From NCBI GenBank assembly GCA_038373865.1, contig JAXGGA010001694.1, forward strand, positions 1 through 64,000: DNA of 64,000 nucleotides, written 5' to 3'. Positions within the stretch are counted from its first letter, which is position 1. Each line of letters starts with the position of its first letter. The stretch comes from Uloborus plumipes. Lineage: Eukaryota; Arthropoda; Arachnida; Araneae; Uloboridae. Made by a program: the position numbers and the translations under genes. This document shows, in pieces, positions 45,441 through 56,411 of the stretch. The notes below the pieces were generated by a model, which worked only from the letters and a program-made list of their open reading frames with translations, did no database searches and was not told the DNA's origin.

Positions 45441-47239
45441 ATTTTTTGTATGGTGCACTTTAGAGCAAAGAGGGGGTATTAGTGAAAGTTACAAGAACTT
45501 TTATTAACTCTCAAATAATGTTGAATCTTTACTTTCAAATTCCGTTTCTCAAACGACAATAAGTAAATATTTTAAAACCCTTGTGTAATTTAAAAAATGT
45601 ACTTTATACATATGTCAAATTTGAATTGTGTTTTAATTAACTTAAATTAAAATATAGAAATTTATTCCTTTTTTATTTTGCTCAAACTTCAAAACTTTTT
45701 CTTTTTGTAATTTTTTGTATGCCGGTTTATAAAATCAGCTGCTTAATAAAATCAAATATCCTCAGAACAAAAGTGATTTTAATAAGCGGTGGGCACTGTA
45801 GTTCGATAAAAAGTGCCCTGTACGTAACTGCTTTTGGTTGATAATTGGGTATAGGTAAATGAAATTGAGACTGCTTCATATCCGGTTTTGAGATTAAAAA
45901 AATCATTCTATTTTTAAGCAGTTTCGTGTCATAGAGGCCGACTTCTGGAGACTGGCCGGTCCTACCTTATTGACCAATGATTTATCCTTATAGCTCCAGG
46001 AGAAGAATATTCTGATGAACTCTTATTTTTCTTTACCAAAATCAGACAGAAGGGGGGCGGGGGGCTTGGAGGGAGTAGTAGATTTACCATGTCGCAGCTG
46101 GCGCTTTTTTTTTTTTTTTGGATGTAAGAAAATGACTAAATTATTCGCAGATTTAATGTGTGTGTTTGATAAAATTAAATTAAATTTTACATTTTGAAAA
46201 TGTTTGAACAAAATATTTTCAAACGTAAAGTTTTTTTTTTTTTTTTTTTTTTTTTTAAAGCAAAACTTAATTATATTTTACTTAATTGAGGTGTAGGTGG
46301 ACTTAAAGTGACCTCGCATCCTCTTTTTCAATCAGTCCAGAAATATTTGCCTTTTCTAATAACTAAAACAATTCTTGGGCTAATCCACTCATGATGAATC
46401 CAAAGGTCCCGTCCAAGTTTAGAAGAAGAAAAGAAAAAAAAAAGAGTTCGCAACAAATCCCGTGGACCGGAACCCCATTGACGACGGGGGCCCACGCCCT
46501 TGGTGCCCGTCGCCCTGGCAACACAAACATTCGCCAATCGCGACTATCGATCGCGCACGTGACCGCCACACGTGTGGCGGGATGCCACACTGCCTGACCG
46601 GAATAGAATACTCTACACTTAGACGACCCCCCCCCCCCCTTCCCCAGAAAAAAAAAAAAAAAAAAGGATGAAAATCTTTGACACCCACATTCCAATGAAC
46701 TTCTGCTAGTTTGGCGTCTCTCTTTGCGGTTCCTTGTCAATCAATTCTGAACTTTTTTTTTAATTCAATATTACAGAATAGAATCAAAATGACCAACTCT
46801 TTATTTATTTTTATTTATCTATTTATTTATTCACTTATTTATTTACTAACTTTAGCGTAGCTCTGCTATGGTTTTTTTTTGCCCTGTGGTAAAAATTTTA
46901 AGGTAGAGACCTGCTGTGCTACCTGCGATCCCATCTTTGCTGCAGTCACTTCCAGCGTAGGATAGGATAGTATTTTAGTCTTAAGTTACTTTTGCAGATT
47001 CTTTGACATTGACTAGAACTATTAACTAGCATTTATATTTTACTCTTTGAAAGTGAAGAAATAAAGTATGATCTGTACCAAGCACTAGCAGCAAGACAGA
47101 GGAACTGATGTAGAAAGATACATTCTTTTTGTAACATTTCAAAGTTAGAGGCCATTTAAAAGTATACACCTTTTGCATTACTAAACATACCTTTGTCATA
47201 TTTGTTCGGGATTATTTATGTGAAAAATACTGGTTTCAA
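45441..47239. other. Unassigned stretch with a GC-rich patch
   Basis: A GC-rich patch at 46450-46640 between A- and C-runs has open frames on both strands without domains. (T)n runs lie at 46107-46120 and 46231-46256. At 46853-46930, GCGTAGCTCTGCTATGG and GCCCTGTGGTAAAAATTTTA resemble the start of the 21161 insertion. Confidence 0.4.
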
Positions 47240-48902
47240 AAAGTCTTATATGATCCCGTTTTACCCGACCAAGGGTGGGTAAAACGGGATAGGGAATTGT
47301 ATGTTATTATTTTGTACTGATTTTGCTTTTGATTTAGTTTTTAGACCAAAAATAGGCTACGTAATTGTAAAGTTGGAAAATTACATAACACAGAAATCAC
47401 GTAAAAATGTATTGTCTTCTTTATCTGCTTTGGAATAAGCTTCGTGGGCCCATTCCTGGCATCTCGAGCATTGTATCCAGCTTCCTTTCCAGATTTCTAT
47501 TCAAGATACAGAGCGTTGCAGAAAATACATGCATCATCTTTTTCAGTTTCATCTTCTGAAGACGACGACGTCCAACCTTGGCTAACTGATGATTTTTTTT
47601 TTTTTTCGTTTTTTTTTTTCATGTTACGTCTATTTTCTTCCATTTTTGCAAATGATGTTTGTGGGGTTTTTTTCAGGTTCAGAGCAACATTTTTAAAATT
47701 TATATGCCTGTTTTGCATCTCCACCTGGTTTTCTTTTACGCCTCATTTGTTTTGTTTTCAGAACATTCAAGAGACTTGTTTTGGCAGCCTTTTGTTTTCA
47801 GCTTTTAAATTCTTTTTCGTTCTTCTTCTTCCAACTCAAGTTTATATGGGCTTTTTGTTATACATGCTGTTTTTCCTCTTCTATTATCGTGTTTATTTTG
47901 AGGTCTTGGTCCAATCACTCGTGGTGGAGGTAGAATTTCTTTGGATGATATGGAAAATGGCAGTGAAGGGCGACAGTATAGTCCAAGTCCCTTGACTCCT
48001 GTTGAAGTGAACGGTTGGATAAGGCCTGCATTTGTGCTAGTGTTATCGTTGCACTAAGTGATTCTTTCAATACTGTCTCTAGTGGTTGTGATGATAGCAA
48101 ACTCTTAGATGCTATGACTGAATTTGAACATTTTTCGGATCTGATCTCATTTTGTTGCAGATTTAATGGGTGTTAGGATGTCATGTTCTGAGCATCCAGC
48201 AATGGGTGATCTGTTGGAAGAGAGGAAGCGAAGAGATATTCAGGAAAGACATCTGGGATTATATGGGAAAATGCCTGTTTTCGTGGACCCATTCACAGCA
48301 GTTTCGACAAGAGCTGCTCGTTAAAATTTTGCATTGAACATATTTCCTACATCGTAGATAGTAATCCCTTTGTCAGGATGGTTGAACATCCACTTGCGAA
48401 CCTCTAGCTCGCTTCGTGCTGCTTAAACACATTGAAAAAACATTAATGGAAATGGTCGGGTAAAACGGGACACATCAAAATTGTATCCCGTTTTGGGCAC
48501 CCTAAAAGTGTCCCGTTTTGCCCGACCATGATGCTTTTGACAACATAAAGGGCTGACCCCGGAACCACCGCTCACTAGCAATATTTAAGTACATGAAATT
48601 GTTGCTAAAAGAACTATGAACAAAATACAGTTCTAACCGAAATTGTTCCGAATTACGGAGAACCACAATTCTAGTTGTTCTACAGTCGAAAAAAGTAAAA
48701 AGTAAGTAAAAATCTCAATTGAAAACTTTGAAAAAATATTTCTTTGTGAAATACGTGGCTAGAGTTTAGATATTAACTGAGTATGCTGTCATGACGGTCG
48801 GGAACCAGTTTAGCCTGTCTCCTGCGAGATAGTACCACCAGTCAAGCTCCAACGCCCACTATCCCGTTTTGCCCGCCTATCCCGTTTTGGGCAACTTTCC
48901 CC
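47240..48902 (-). mobile_element. Pogo-like element, right end intact, left end unclear
   Basis: The right terminus, read inward on the minus strand from 48902, is GGGGAAAGTTGCCCAAAACG beside TA (48903-48904), sharing GGGGARAGT with the element at 23165. The motif CCCGTTTTGCCC/TACCC occurs five or more times (47248, 48480, 48513, 48860, 48879) and inverted at 47276 and 48459. No matching left TIR was found, so the left side is truncated or the limit is wrong. It contains a transposase remnant on the minus strand. Confidence 0.7.
47440..48300 (-). pseudogene. Pogo/Jerky-type transposase C-terminus with PHD-like finger
   Basis: On the minus strand, at about 47960-47920, SISSKEILPPPRV matches the 'ISP-DI-P-PK' motif near the C-terminus of pogo-type transposases. 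Downstream come SSSSEDE (~47560), CIFCNALY (47534-47511) and, after a frameshift, SWIQCSRCQEWAHEAY (47483-47436). This is the C-x2-C...W--C--C--W-H pattern of the PHD-like finger on arthropod pogo-like proteins; the final Cys is Tyr here. Stops and frameshifts make it nonfunctional. The plus-strand 184-codon frame at 47444-47995 is antisense to this and is not a gene. Confidence 0.65.
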
Positions 48903-49400
48903 TATAGTTTTTCTTTTTTTGTACTTGGTCCTGATGTTAAAATAAAGTTTTGTGATCGTACATGGTTACTGTGTTCTTTTCCATAATTTTTAAATTAAAA
49001 ACCAGCCTGTCAAAGGAGGAAATTTGAGACTATTATTATTATTTTCAACTGGATCATACATTAATATTTAATTTGAGCTTATATGTCTTCCTCCACAAGA
49101 CCTTTCTGAACAATATATTGCCACAAGTATTGAGACACTATCGACAGTTTTACGGATTTCTCGAGAAATAAAAAATCAATTGTTCTGTAATTTTTGTCAC
49201 AAGTTATTTACTCTCATATAGTTGTTTTTTTTCTTTCTTTCTTTCTTTTCTTTTTTGTACTTGGTCATGATGTTAAAATAAAGCTTTGTAGTCGTACATT
49301 GCTACTGTATTCTTTTCCATAACTTTTAAATTAAAAACCAACCTGTCACAAAGGAGGAAATTATTATTATTTTCAACTGGATCGTACATTAATATGTACT
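48903..49400. repeat. Direct duplication, ~160-170 bp, two copies
   Basis: Copy 1 (48903-49075) and copy 2 (about 49217-49400) share TATAGTT, TTTTTTGTACTTGGTC, TGATGTTAAAATAAAG, TACTGT-TTCTTTTCCATAA and TTTTCAACTGGATC. Copy 2 has a longer CTTT run and small changes. Copy 1 begins right at the pogo-like element's TA flank. Confidence 0.85.
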
Positions 49401-49686
49401 TTAAGCTTACATGTTTTTGAATAACCGAAGGGCGTACAGACACATAGTAGTTAATATATTCGAGATTGAATCCTTTTTATCTGGTTTAAGCAAAAAGAAA
49501 AAAAAGGAAAAAGTGTCACAAACCACTTACGGTACGCAAAAATTTTTCTTATTAAAAACTACTTTTAAGCTTCATAGACAGAGTATGATAATGGATATTA
49601 AAAATGATTGTAAGCTTCAATTTTCTGTTTAATTATAATATTTTGTGTCTAACTGAAATAGTTAGTTGCAAAAGTAGGGTTTTCAA
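49401..49686. other. Unassigned stretch
   Basis: A short plus-strand frame (49411-49632) without domain. Nothing recognised. Confidence 0.4.
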
Positions 49687-49710
49687 TAAAGCTCGATCGA
49701 TGCATCGGTC
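49687..49710 (+). mobile_element. Solo hAT terminus like that of the 9-kb element
   Basis: TAAAGCTCGATCGATGCATC and the next bases match the 34236/43300 terminus (TAAGGCTCGACCGATGCATC) with few changes. No partner end or duplication found. Confidence 0.55.
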
Positions 49711-50719
49711 ATTTATAATTACGATTTTAATTATTTCTTACTTTCCAATAATAACACAATAATTTGCCTTCAATTAATGCGAATAAATGCAATAAAACTA
49801 CTGAAATATAAATGGGGCCGTTAAAAATAAGATAATCCAAGTTACTCTGACTGAATAAATGTATATTTGCACTCAATAAAAGGCCCTCGATTCTACAATA
49901 TCTCGATTTAACGAACATTTTCTCCAATCTCTTTTGGTTTCTTCGATTAAAAAACACCGCATCTGAGGGAGGGGGCTCTAAAACGCGAAGCCCGCGCAGT
50001 GATCTAACGCATGTCTCGCAAGCGCCCTCCTTTCTCCGCCCTAGCCGCAACAGATTCGACCATCGATCCGGCAGGGGTACGCCCCAGTTTGCCGGACTCG
50101 CGTTATATCGCCGGAAGTTTCGTTCTCAGCGCCGGATAAGTTTTCGGCCCGTGGTGGGAAGAATGCTTCTCGTCTACAGCGAAGTACGAAGTGAAACTGA
50201 AACAAATAAAGCAACCTTTTTAATGCGCTTTTATAAGTTTCACTTCACATGTCGCTGCTTGAAATTAACAGTGGCATATTTGCAAAACACTATTTTTCAA
50301 AAGAGCATTTCAAAGTTTTTGCACAATCGAATAAATTATTCCCGAATATATTATTTTCCACAGCGAAATATTTTGGTGGTAAAATAATTGTTTTTTTCTG
50401 AACTACTTATACAGGCAAAGAAAGAAAAATGCGTAAAATATTATTATTTAAGAAAGAAATGAAGATATGCCGTTGTTACGTTCGTATTACTCGATGTAAC
50501 ACCGGCACATCAGCCAAAATGCCGATTTTATTTTCATAATACATAGTGAAACATAGAAGTAAAATGCACAACGACACTAGCGATTGCTGCTTGATATTTT
50601 GGAGCTAGAGATATGCCGATATTACCACGAGAAAGAGTTTCAAAAAAAAAAATGAATTTTTTGATGTAATAAAAAAAATCGATTTTTGCAGATATGCCTC
50701 TGTTCATTTCAAGCAGCGA
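49711..50719. other. Unassigned stretch with a GC-rich patch
   Basis: The patch at 49970-50160 is GC-rich. Just before it, CTCGATTTAACGAACATTTT (49904-49923) resembles pogo/Tigger-type terminal text. No gene recognised. Confidence 0.4.
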
Positions 50720-51255
50720 TGTGGGTTTGTATGTAACTCTGAATAAAAGATGAAATTCAAATTCTTTACAAATATAAAAGTAATATATTCAATGCTATTA
50801 TTAATACTAAAGACTACACTATATTACATGTTAATAAATTTAAGGCGACTATATAGACTTCTGTCTATATAGCGTCTGTCTATATTCCGTCTATATAGCG
50901 GCTCTAAATAAATTATAAGTGTTTCAGTTGTTTGTGTGTGTGAATTCAACTTTGAATAAAAGGTAAAATTCACGTTCTATGCAAATAATAAAATACATTT
51001 AATACTATTATGAATACTAAAGGCTAAACTATATTGCATTTGGATGGATTATAAGTGTGCGTAAACTTAGCGGATATTCAATAGTTTTGAAAATCAGAGG
51101 GAGTCAGTCTTGGTTAGAGTATCAGGAAGTATAGTTTAACCTTTAGTATCAATGATAGTATTAAGTATATTACTTTTATATTTGTAAAGGAAAAACTCTC
51201 TAAAAGCGTATTTTATTTTTTAAACTATAATAAAAGAATTATTTTGAACAACAAG
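50720..51255 (+). repeat. Dispersed repeat A, tandem copy
   Basis: Two units marked by GTAACTCTGAATAAAAGAT (50733) and AACTTTGAATAAAAGGT (50949), each followed by ATTAATACTAAAGRCTA-type text. A CTATATAG-rich patch lies between them (50846-50905). It ends with AAACTTAGCGGATATTCAAT and a short inverted part. Confidence 0.8.
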
Positions 51256-51395
51256 AATATAGTGCTCCTCTGGTAGCCTCCGACATCGACACTGTTTCCC
51301 TCTTTTTCGGACAGCAGGGAAGGGTAATTTTCGCCGATTTCAGTTATAATACTTTTGCAAAACGACTACCAAAGTAACCCAACTGAACTCAGTGC

Positions 51396-51500
51396 TAACA
51401 GTGGCTTAGCAAAGGGCTTGGCAGGAGTGGCTCTTGACACGGGTGCCAAAAGCAGGGAGACGGCATTTTGAAAAATTAGAAGAAGATAAAAGAATTTTTT
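51396..51500 (-). repeat. Dispersed repeat B fragment, inverted
   Basis: AGTGGCTTAGCAAAGGGCTT, GGAGTGGCTCTTGAC and GGCATTTTGA match the inverse of the right part of the copies at 13.1 and 23.0 kb. Confidence 0.65.
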
Positions 51501-52825
51501 TTTTTTTTTTTTGATATTGTATTTGGGTGAGTATCAGGAAAAGTGCCAATTTGACCATGGAAATTTTCAATTTTTAAAGATACTCAAAAAATAAAATTAA
51601 TAGGGTATTTCAAATACACATTGGTACCCTTTACCCTACACAAGCAAATACACAAAAAAATTAGGGGCATGGTCAAGGTGAATATTTACCCCCATTTTAG
51701 GGTGGTTGTCTTTGAGCGTTACCGATATGATGAGAATGCTACTGATCTGACAAATATTACAGATTTCACACTTAGTGTACAAAAGTAAACACTTTCACTA
51801 CCTTTTGTGTTTAAAAAGAAAATAATTATTACTTAGAATATATTACTATATTATTATTTAGTTTGTATTGTGATCTACAGAATCTTCCAAATTCAGCTGC
51901 ATTTATCTTACACGGCAGTGAACTTCAAATTTTCTCGATTAACGGAACTATGAGGTATTTCCGTCTAATATCATCCCACCCTATAAATAAAAAAATCTTA
52001 AAATAATATTCAAAGTAGAGTAACATGTCATAAATATCTTTCTGTAGATGAAACGGAAGATATAAAGGAAAGAAAAGATATGATAGTATTTTGATTTTCA
52101 ATCATTTGGAAGGTTTGACTTTTTGCATAAAAAAATAAATAAAAGAAGAAAGAAATAAAAACATTTCAAATGAAATACAATAACTCCTCACTTCATCGTG
52201 TCTCTGTATATCGTTCATCCGGATACAGGGCGCCGAGGACCAAGGCGGGCCCCTAGTCAGTTGGCCCCTTCCCCCCCATAAAACTTATGATATTCATACT
52301 ACTCAAAACAAGCCCCCTAAGCACTAGGCCACTAATTACCGACTGGCTGACATGAGCAGCATTGTTCGGATATATCGCGCTTTTCCTTTGTTTTCTGAAA
52401 AAGTATACATTTTTTAAATGCTGCTTTGCATTTGACATTGTAATTAGAGAAAAAAAAAGGTTTCATTTCTCTTCAAAAAGTATTATTTTCTTTTTTAAAC
52501 AATAACCATAAACAGGGCGTGCCTTTTCGCGACATCTGCATTTTCTTGTTGGTAAAGTTGCGACTTTCGTTTAGTACTCCATCATAAAGCAACATAAATA
52601 TGTTTTTTTTTTTAAAGGAAAGCAAATTTTCTTTTGTTTTTAATAAAAAAAAAATCGTCCAAATATGAAAAAAAGTAATCGTTTTGAAGATGCACATGTC
52701 ATTGATTGAATCGTTACTTTTTATGATCTCGGTTATATCGCGTTTTCGGATATAACGCGCTTTTTTATTGTCTCTCGATAAGCGCGAAATAACGAGAGGT
52801 TATTGCACCTCCTTTAAAGGCCACC
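51501..52825. other. Unassigned stretch with CGGATATATCGCGC motifs
   Basis: CGGATATATCGCGCTTTT (52367) and inverted or varied copies at 52733-52770 suggest ends of a pogo/Tigger-like element, but no complete TIR pair with TA flanks could be fixed. A C-rich run lies at about 52270. Confidence 0.35.
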
Positions 52826-53119
52826 CAAGGGCGGATCCAGAAATGTTCCATGAGAATTGCGATTGATTTTTTTTTTTCGACTTGCCCTTTTTTTTACCAT
52901 ATATCCTTGTTAACACATGTTTATTACAAATGCTTCGGTCTTTAATTTCGAAAAAAATTCCAGATCAGAGCCCCGAATCCCAACTATTTCCCACAGTTTC
53001 CTTGAAGATCATCTAAAATTGCACTTTTTAGAACTTCAAAGTCGAAAAACTGCTGGAGAAGAGTCCCTCAAGGGGGGGGGGCGATTGCTCTCATCGCCCC
53101 TCTTTTGTATCCGCCCTTG
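52826..53119. mobile_element. hAT-type MITE, 294 bp
   Basis: Ends CAAGGGCGGATCCAG and TGTATCCGCCCTTG are inverse with one mismatch. Flanks AGGCCACC (52818-52825) and AGGACACC (53120-53127) are an 8-bp duplication with one mismatch. Noncoding. Confidence 0.75.
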
Positions 53120-53733
53120 AGGACACCTCTATTTAAGGAACACTTTTTCTTGTCCCAGTCCCTCTGAATTGGGACCTCCGTGTATTTACCTCTAATTTAG
53201 GACACTATTTCAGGGACTGCCACAGAGAAAAATTACAAAAATTCAATGTATGAATGCATAAGAAATATTGAATTTATTCAAATTCAAAGTTCTTTATTTG
53301 TTTAAAAATTAAATGGTAAAAGTTTGTTTTGATTTTAACATTAAAAAAAATATGTATATGTATTTATTATGAAAATTTTCCTAAGATTTAAAATCACCCT
53401 TTTCCCTCTCAGCAATTAATTCATACGGGTGTTCAGCTCCATCGAATTCCCACAGTGCATCACAAACATTTTATAAAAAATTTGTAATGCGATTACACTG
53501 CTTGCTTCATTGCATTGCATTTTGTAAAACATAGTGTACATTGCAATTGCATAGTGTAAAGAAATCCATACAACAAATTACTTATAATTATTTTCTACAA
53601 ATCACAAAACTTAGATTCGACTAAATTTTTGATTCAGTTTTAAGTTGCAAAATATTTTTTTCAATTTGAACAATGACAAAAGTATACTTAGTGTATATGA
53701 AACATCGTCACTTTTTGCTTTTAAGTGTTGACA
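53120..53733. other. Unassigned; GGACACCTCT-rich debris
   Basis: GAGGACACCTCTATTTAAGG and GGGACCTCC motifs near 53120-53215 recur at 54385-54453 (GGGACACCTCTATTAAAGGG ... GTTCTACTG|TA). They may be inner and outer parts of a Tigger-like element spanning both places. Confidence 0.35.
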
Positions 53734-54300
53734 CAGTAAACTCTCGATTATCAGCGGGGCGGATTATCCGCGAGGGTCTCGGGAAAAAAATTCTTAGTAT
53801 ATTCTTGTAGAAACTTAGTTAACTTTATAGATTTTATATGCTTGAGAGCCTCAAATATAAATATTTTTTTATGCTGTACCTATCGCCACTGTTTGTACAC
53901 ATCACGTTTCAAGTGCAATGCAACTACATAGTTTGAAGCAAAAGGCATTTTTTATCTTCCTTACCCCTTATTCTATGCTTTTTTCGGATTATACCCGTGC
54001 CACCCTATTCCGCGGATTATTTCACATTTCACGCACTCCAGGGTCCCCCGTACCTACCACAGCTCGTGTTTTAACCGGGATAGGACCCTGAAGAGCGCTC
54101 TGTTCTTTTTGAACCAGAACCAATGGTCGAGCAAACCCTTGGCCCAGCACCCCCAGAGGTATCGTTTCACTTGGAGGACTTTGTGACCACGACATTTTTA
54201 ACGTCCCCCAGTCACCAGTAATCAAGACGGTGGATCTTTGATCGGCTGGGGATCAAACCCAGGTCCCTCCGGAATTCCGCGGATCATCGGGAGTGTACTG
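53734..54300. mobile_element. pogo/Tigger-type element with a SINE inside
   Basis: The left end CAGTAAACTCTCGATTATC and right end (inverse) CAGTACACTCCCGATGATC match at most positions, with TA after the right end (54301-54302). CGGATTATCCGCG-like motifs occur inside both ends. A family 2 SINE lies within. CAGTA starts with TA targets are typical of pogo/Tigger. Confidence 0.6.
54045..54285 (-). mobile_element. tRNA-headed SINE, family 2, minus copy
   Basis: On the minus strand: B box GGGTTTGATCC (~54252-54262), GATCAAAGATCCACCGTC, GGTCACAAAGTCCTCCAAGT, then AACAGAGCGCTCTTCAGGG. The first part matches 27595-27937; the final part diverges. Confidence 0.8.
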
Positions 54301-55175
54301 TAGTTCAATACTATTTCACATTCATAACGATATTATACTGAGTTAAGTTGAAGGCGACATGCATCATTTCACAAACCTCTGAACAAGGGACACCTCTATT
54401 AAAGGGACAGAAAGCCGAGTCCTCTTAGTGCCCCTTACTGAGAAGTTCTACTGTATATCTGCCATTGCAGTGAGTTTTCAAGTGTTTCGCAGAACTTGGG
54501 GTATTGCAACACGTCATTGATGGTTCGTGAGTCAAAAAATTGCCATTCAATTCATCGTTAAATTTAATCTTCCTACAACAGAATCATGACGGGCATATGG
54601 CTAAGTCAGTTTTACCTCAAAAGCGGGTTAATCATGTTATTTAAAATCTAAATACAAACAAAATGCAAGCCCAAAATATGTAGTGGAGAATATAAATAAA
54701 TAAGACAGAGCTTAACAGTATATACAAGAAAAACGGGAGTTAACAGCTCACACTCAAACATAGAGCAAAAAAAGCCAATGTAATGGAATTTAAATTGTTT
54801 TTCACTTCACTCTTCATTTCATCTTATTAACAAATCGTGCTAAGTTAAGAGTAAACGAACAAAACTTACTCGTAATGCTCCAAGCTAGTGGTTTATTTCG
54901 TACATTTTAATCTTCAGTTAACATCTAGATATCGATGATCATTATTCCTGTATTCTCACTAGATTATTCGGTAACTGTATCGAGACACTTGACCACTAAC
55001 CATTTACAGAGCTTCAAGATTCCTATTTAAAACAATTACTGAATCCTCAGCTGTCTTTTACAGACATCATTTGTTTCTTCCTGGAGCTTCAGTGTTAGAG
55101 TAACAGATTAATCATCTTCATTTCAGTTCTAATTTTGTTTTGTTATTGTTGTTGTCCTGTGCCATCCATCTACTG
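54301..55175. other. Unassigned stretch
   Basis: Contains the possible Tigger-like right end at 54385-54453. Otherwise AT-rich with no gene recognised. Confidence 0.4.
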
Positions 55176-55179
55176 TCTG

Positions 55180-55480
55180 AACTTCTTAGGTAAAACCTTC
55201 TGCGCATTTACGCATTCGTCAGATCTTCTCTGATCTTACCAAAATAGGGGTGTCAGGTAAGATAACAATAAGGGGGAAAATAATAAGAAGCATTTTGAGC
55301 CGTATCAAACTACGTGGAACGATGCTAATTTCAAATGTATTACATAGTTTAGATGAATATGTCAAAAGGATATAGCAAATTCAAGTATTAAATTGAAAAC
55401 TCCAGAAAGTTATCCCCACAACCCATCTACCCTTTTTTAGGCGGAACTGTTCGCGAGTGCTAGGCGCGGCTTTCAAGGAC
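55180..55480 (-). repeat. Dispersed repeat C, minus copy
   Basis: Inverse of 19490-19822, with matching ATCTTACCAAAATAGGGGTG, AAGCATTTTGAGCCGTATC and TTCGCGAGTGCTAGGCGCGG. Two copies of one family in opposite orientations about 35 kb apart. Confidence 0.85.
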
Positions 55481-55549
55481 GGGGAGTAGACTGGCACTTT
55501 GGGGTAGCTGTTTCACTTTTCCAGCTGTAGCGTATTTTGGTGTGAAGTC

Positions 55550-55737
55550 CGGCTTCCACAGTGCAAACATGCCATCTGGACACGTTTATAGGCTAGGCAA
55601 CCATTAACAGCACAATAACACATTCACACAAAAAAGGACAAGGAGAGGAGAGAGAAAGTACATCCATTCCCGAGTCGGAATTCGAACCCGGGACCTCCCC
55701 ATCCAGGGCAGACTTCTCTGACCACTAGACACGGTGG
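55550..55737 (-). mobile_element. tRNA-headed SINE, family 1, minus copy
   Basis: On the minus strand: GGCCACCGTGTCTAGTGGTC (55737 inward), B box GGTTCGAATTCC (~55679-55690), ATGGATGTACTTTCTCTC and CTCCTTGTCC. It diverges from the other copies toward its 3' end. Confidence 0.85.
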
Positions 55738-55874
55738 CCTTCCTAATTCTGTTTAAAACATTCTTTTAATTCTTTGTACAGCAGAACAGTAATGTCCTGC
55801 AAATACACCGCTTATATAGTCAGCAATATTATCAAATAATATCTTTGTCGAGAGCATTAATGATTAGTTTACAC

Positions 55875-56165
55875 TGTTAAACCTTCATGTTGCATAAGGC
55901 ACCTTTAAGGGTGAAACGTTGTAGCACCAGCGGCACCCCTGAGGGCAGGCCCGTCATTTAGGGGGGGGGGGGCAATTGCCCCCCTGACTTTGGGAAATAA
56001 ATGTATCGGCATATAAGTAGGCGTGGTTTTTGCCACTTTTTGGTAAATTACATTGTGTATGCACCTTTGCCCCCCCCCCCTGGAAAATTTCGAAATGACG
56101 TCCCTGCCTGAGGGGATAACACTTGACTTTCTATGGATGGGATGCCACAAGACACCCATCTGCTA
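55875..56165. mobile_element. MITE of the 16155 family, split by a hAT MITE
   Basis: CACTGTTAAACCTTCATGTT and GCATAAGGCACCTTT begin the element as at 16155. The copy is interrupted after GGCACCCCTGAGGG and resumes with CCTGAGGGGATAAC, ending uncertainly near 56165. Confidence 0.65.
55946..56106. mobile_element. hAT-type MITE, 161 bp, exact 8-bp duplication
   Basis: CCTGAGGG flanks both sides (55938-55945, 56107-56114). Ends CAGGCCCGTCATTTAG and GAAATGACGTCCCTG are inverse with small changes. G- and C-runs sit inside each end. Same family as 32036-32201. It inserted into the MITE at 55875-56165. Confidence 0.9.
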
Positions 56166-56234
56166 TTCCTTCTTCGTGCTGTAAATTATTCCATTTTTTT
56201 CCCGTCTTTATTCTCTATTTAGAAGCTAATTAGA

Positions 56235-56411
56235 TTCAACATAAATGAAGACTGCTTACTATATACCATGCCTACGGACAAATACAGGAAAGATAGGACA
56301 GAATTTACAGCATGGAGAAAGGAACTACAGCCAGGGCGACGGCGGGAATTGAACCCATCGCCCCCGGATTACGAAAATAACGTGCTAACACACTACGCCA
56401 CCGAGGTCCCA
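56235..56411 (-). mobile_element. tRNA-headed SINE, family 3
   Basis: The minus strand from 56411 reads GGACCTCGGTGGCGTAGTGT, then GTTAGCACG (A box region) and GGGTTCAATTCC (B box, ~56346-56357), then a non-tRNA body with CCTTTCTCCATGCTG. The head differs from families 1 and 2. Confidence 0.75.

Noticed and set aside
46363..46740. 125-codon minus-strand frame in the GC-rich patch
   Set aside because: Opposing frames on both strands, homopolymer runs and no domain.
47444..47995. Longest open frame in the window (about 184 codons, plus strand)
   Set aside because: It is Phe/Ser-rich, runs over T-runs and is antisense to a pogo-type transposase remnant recognisable on the minus strand.
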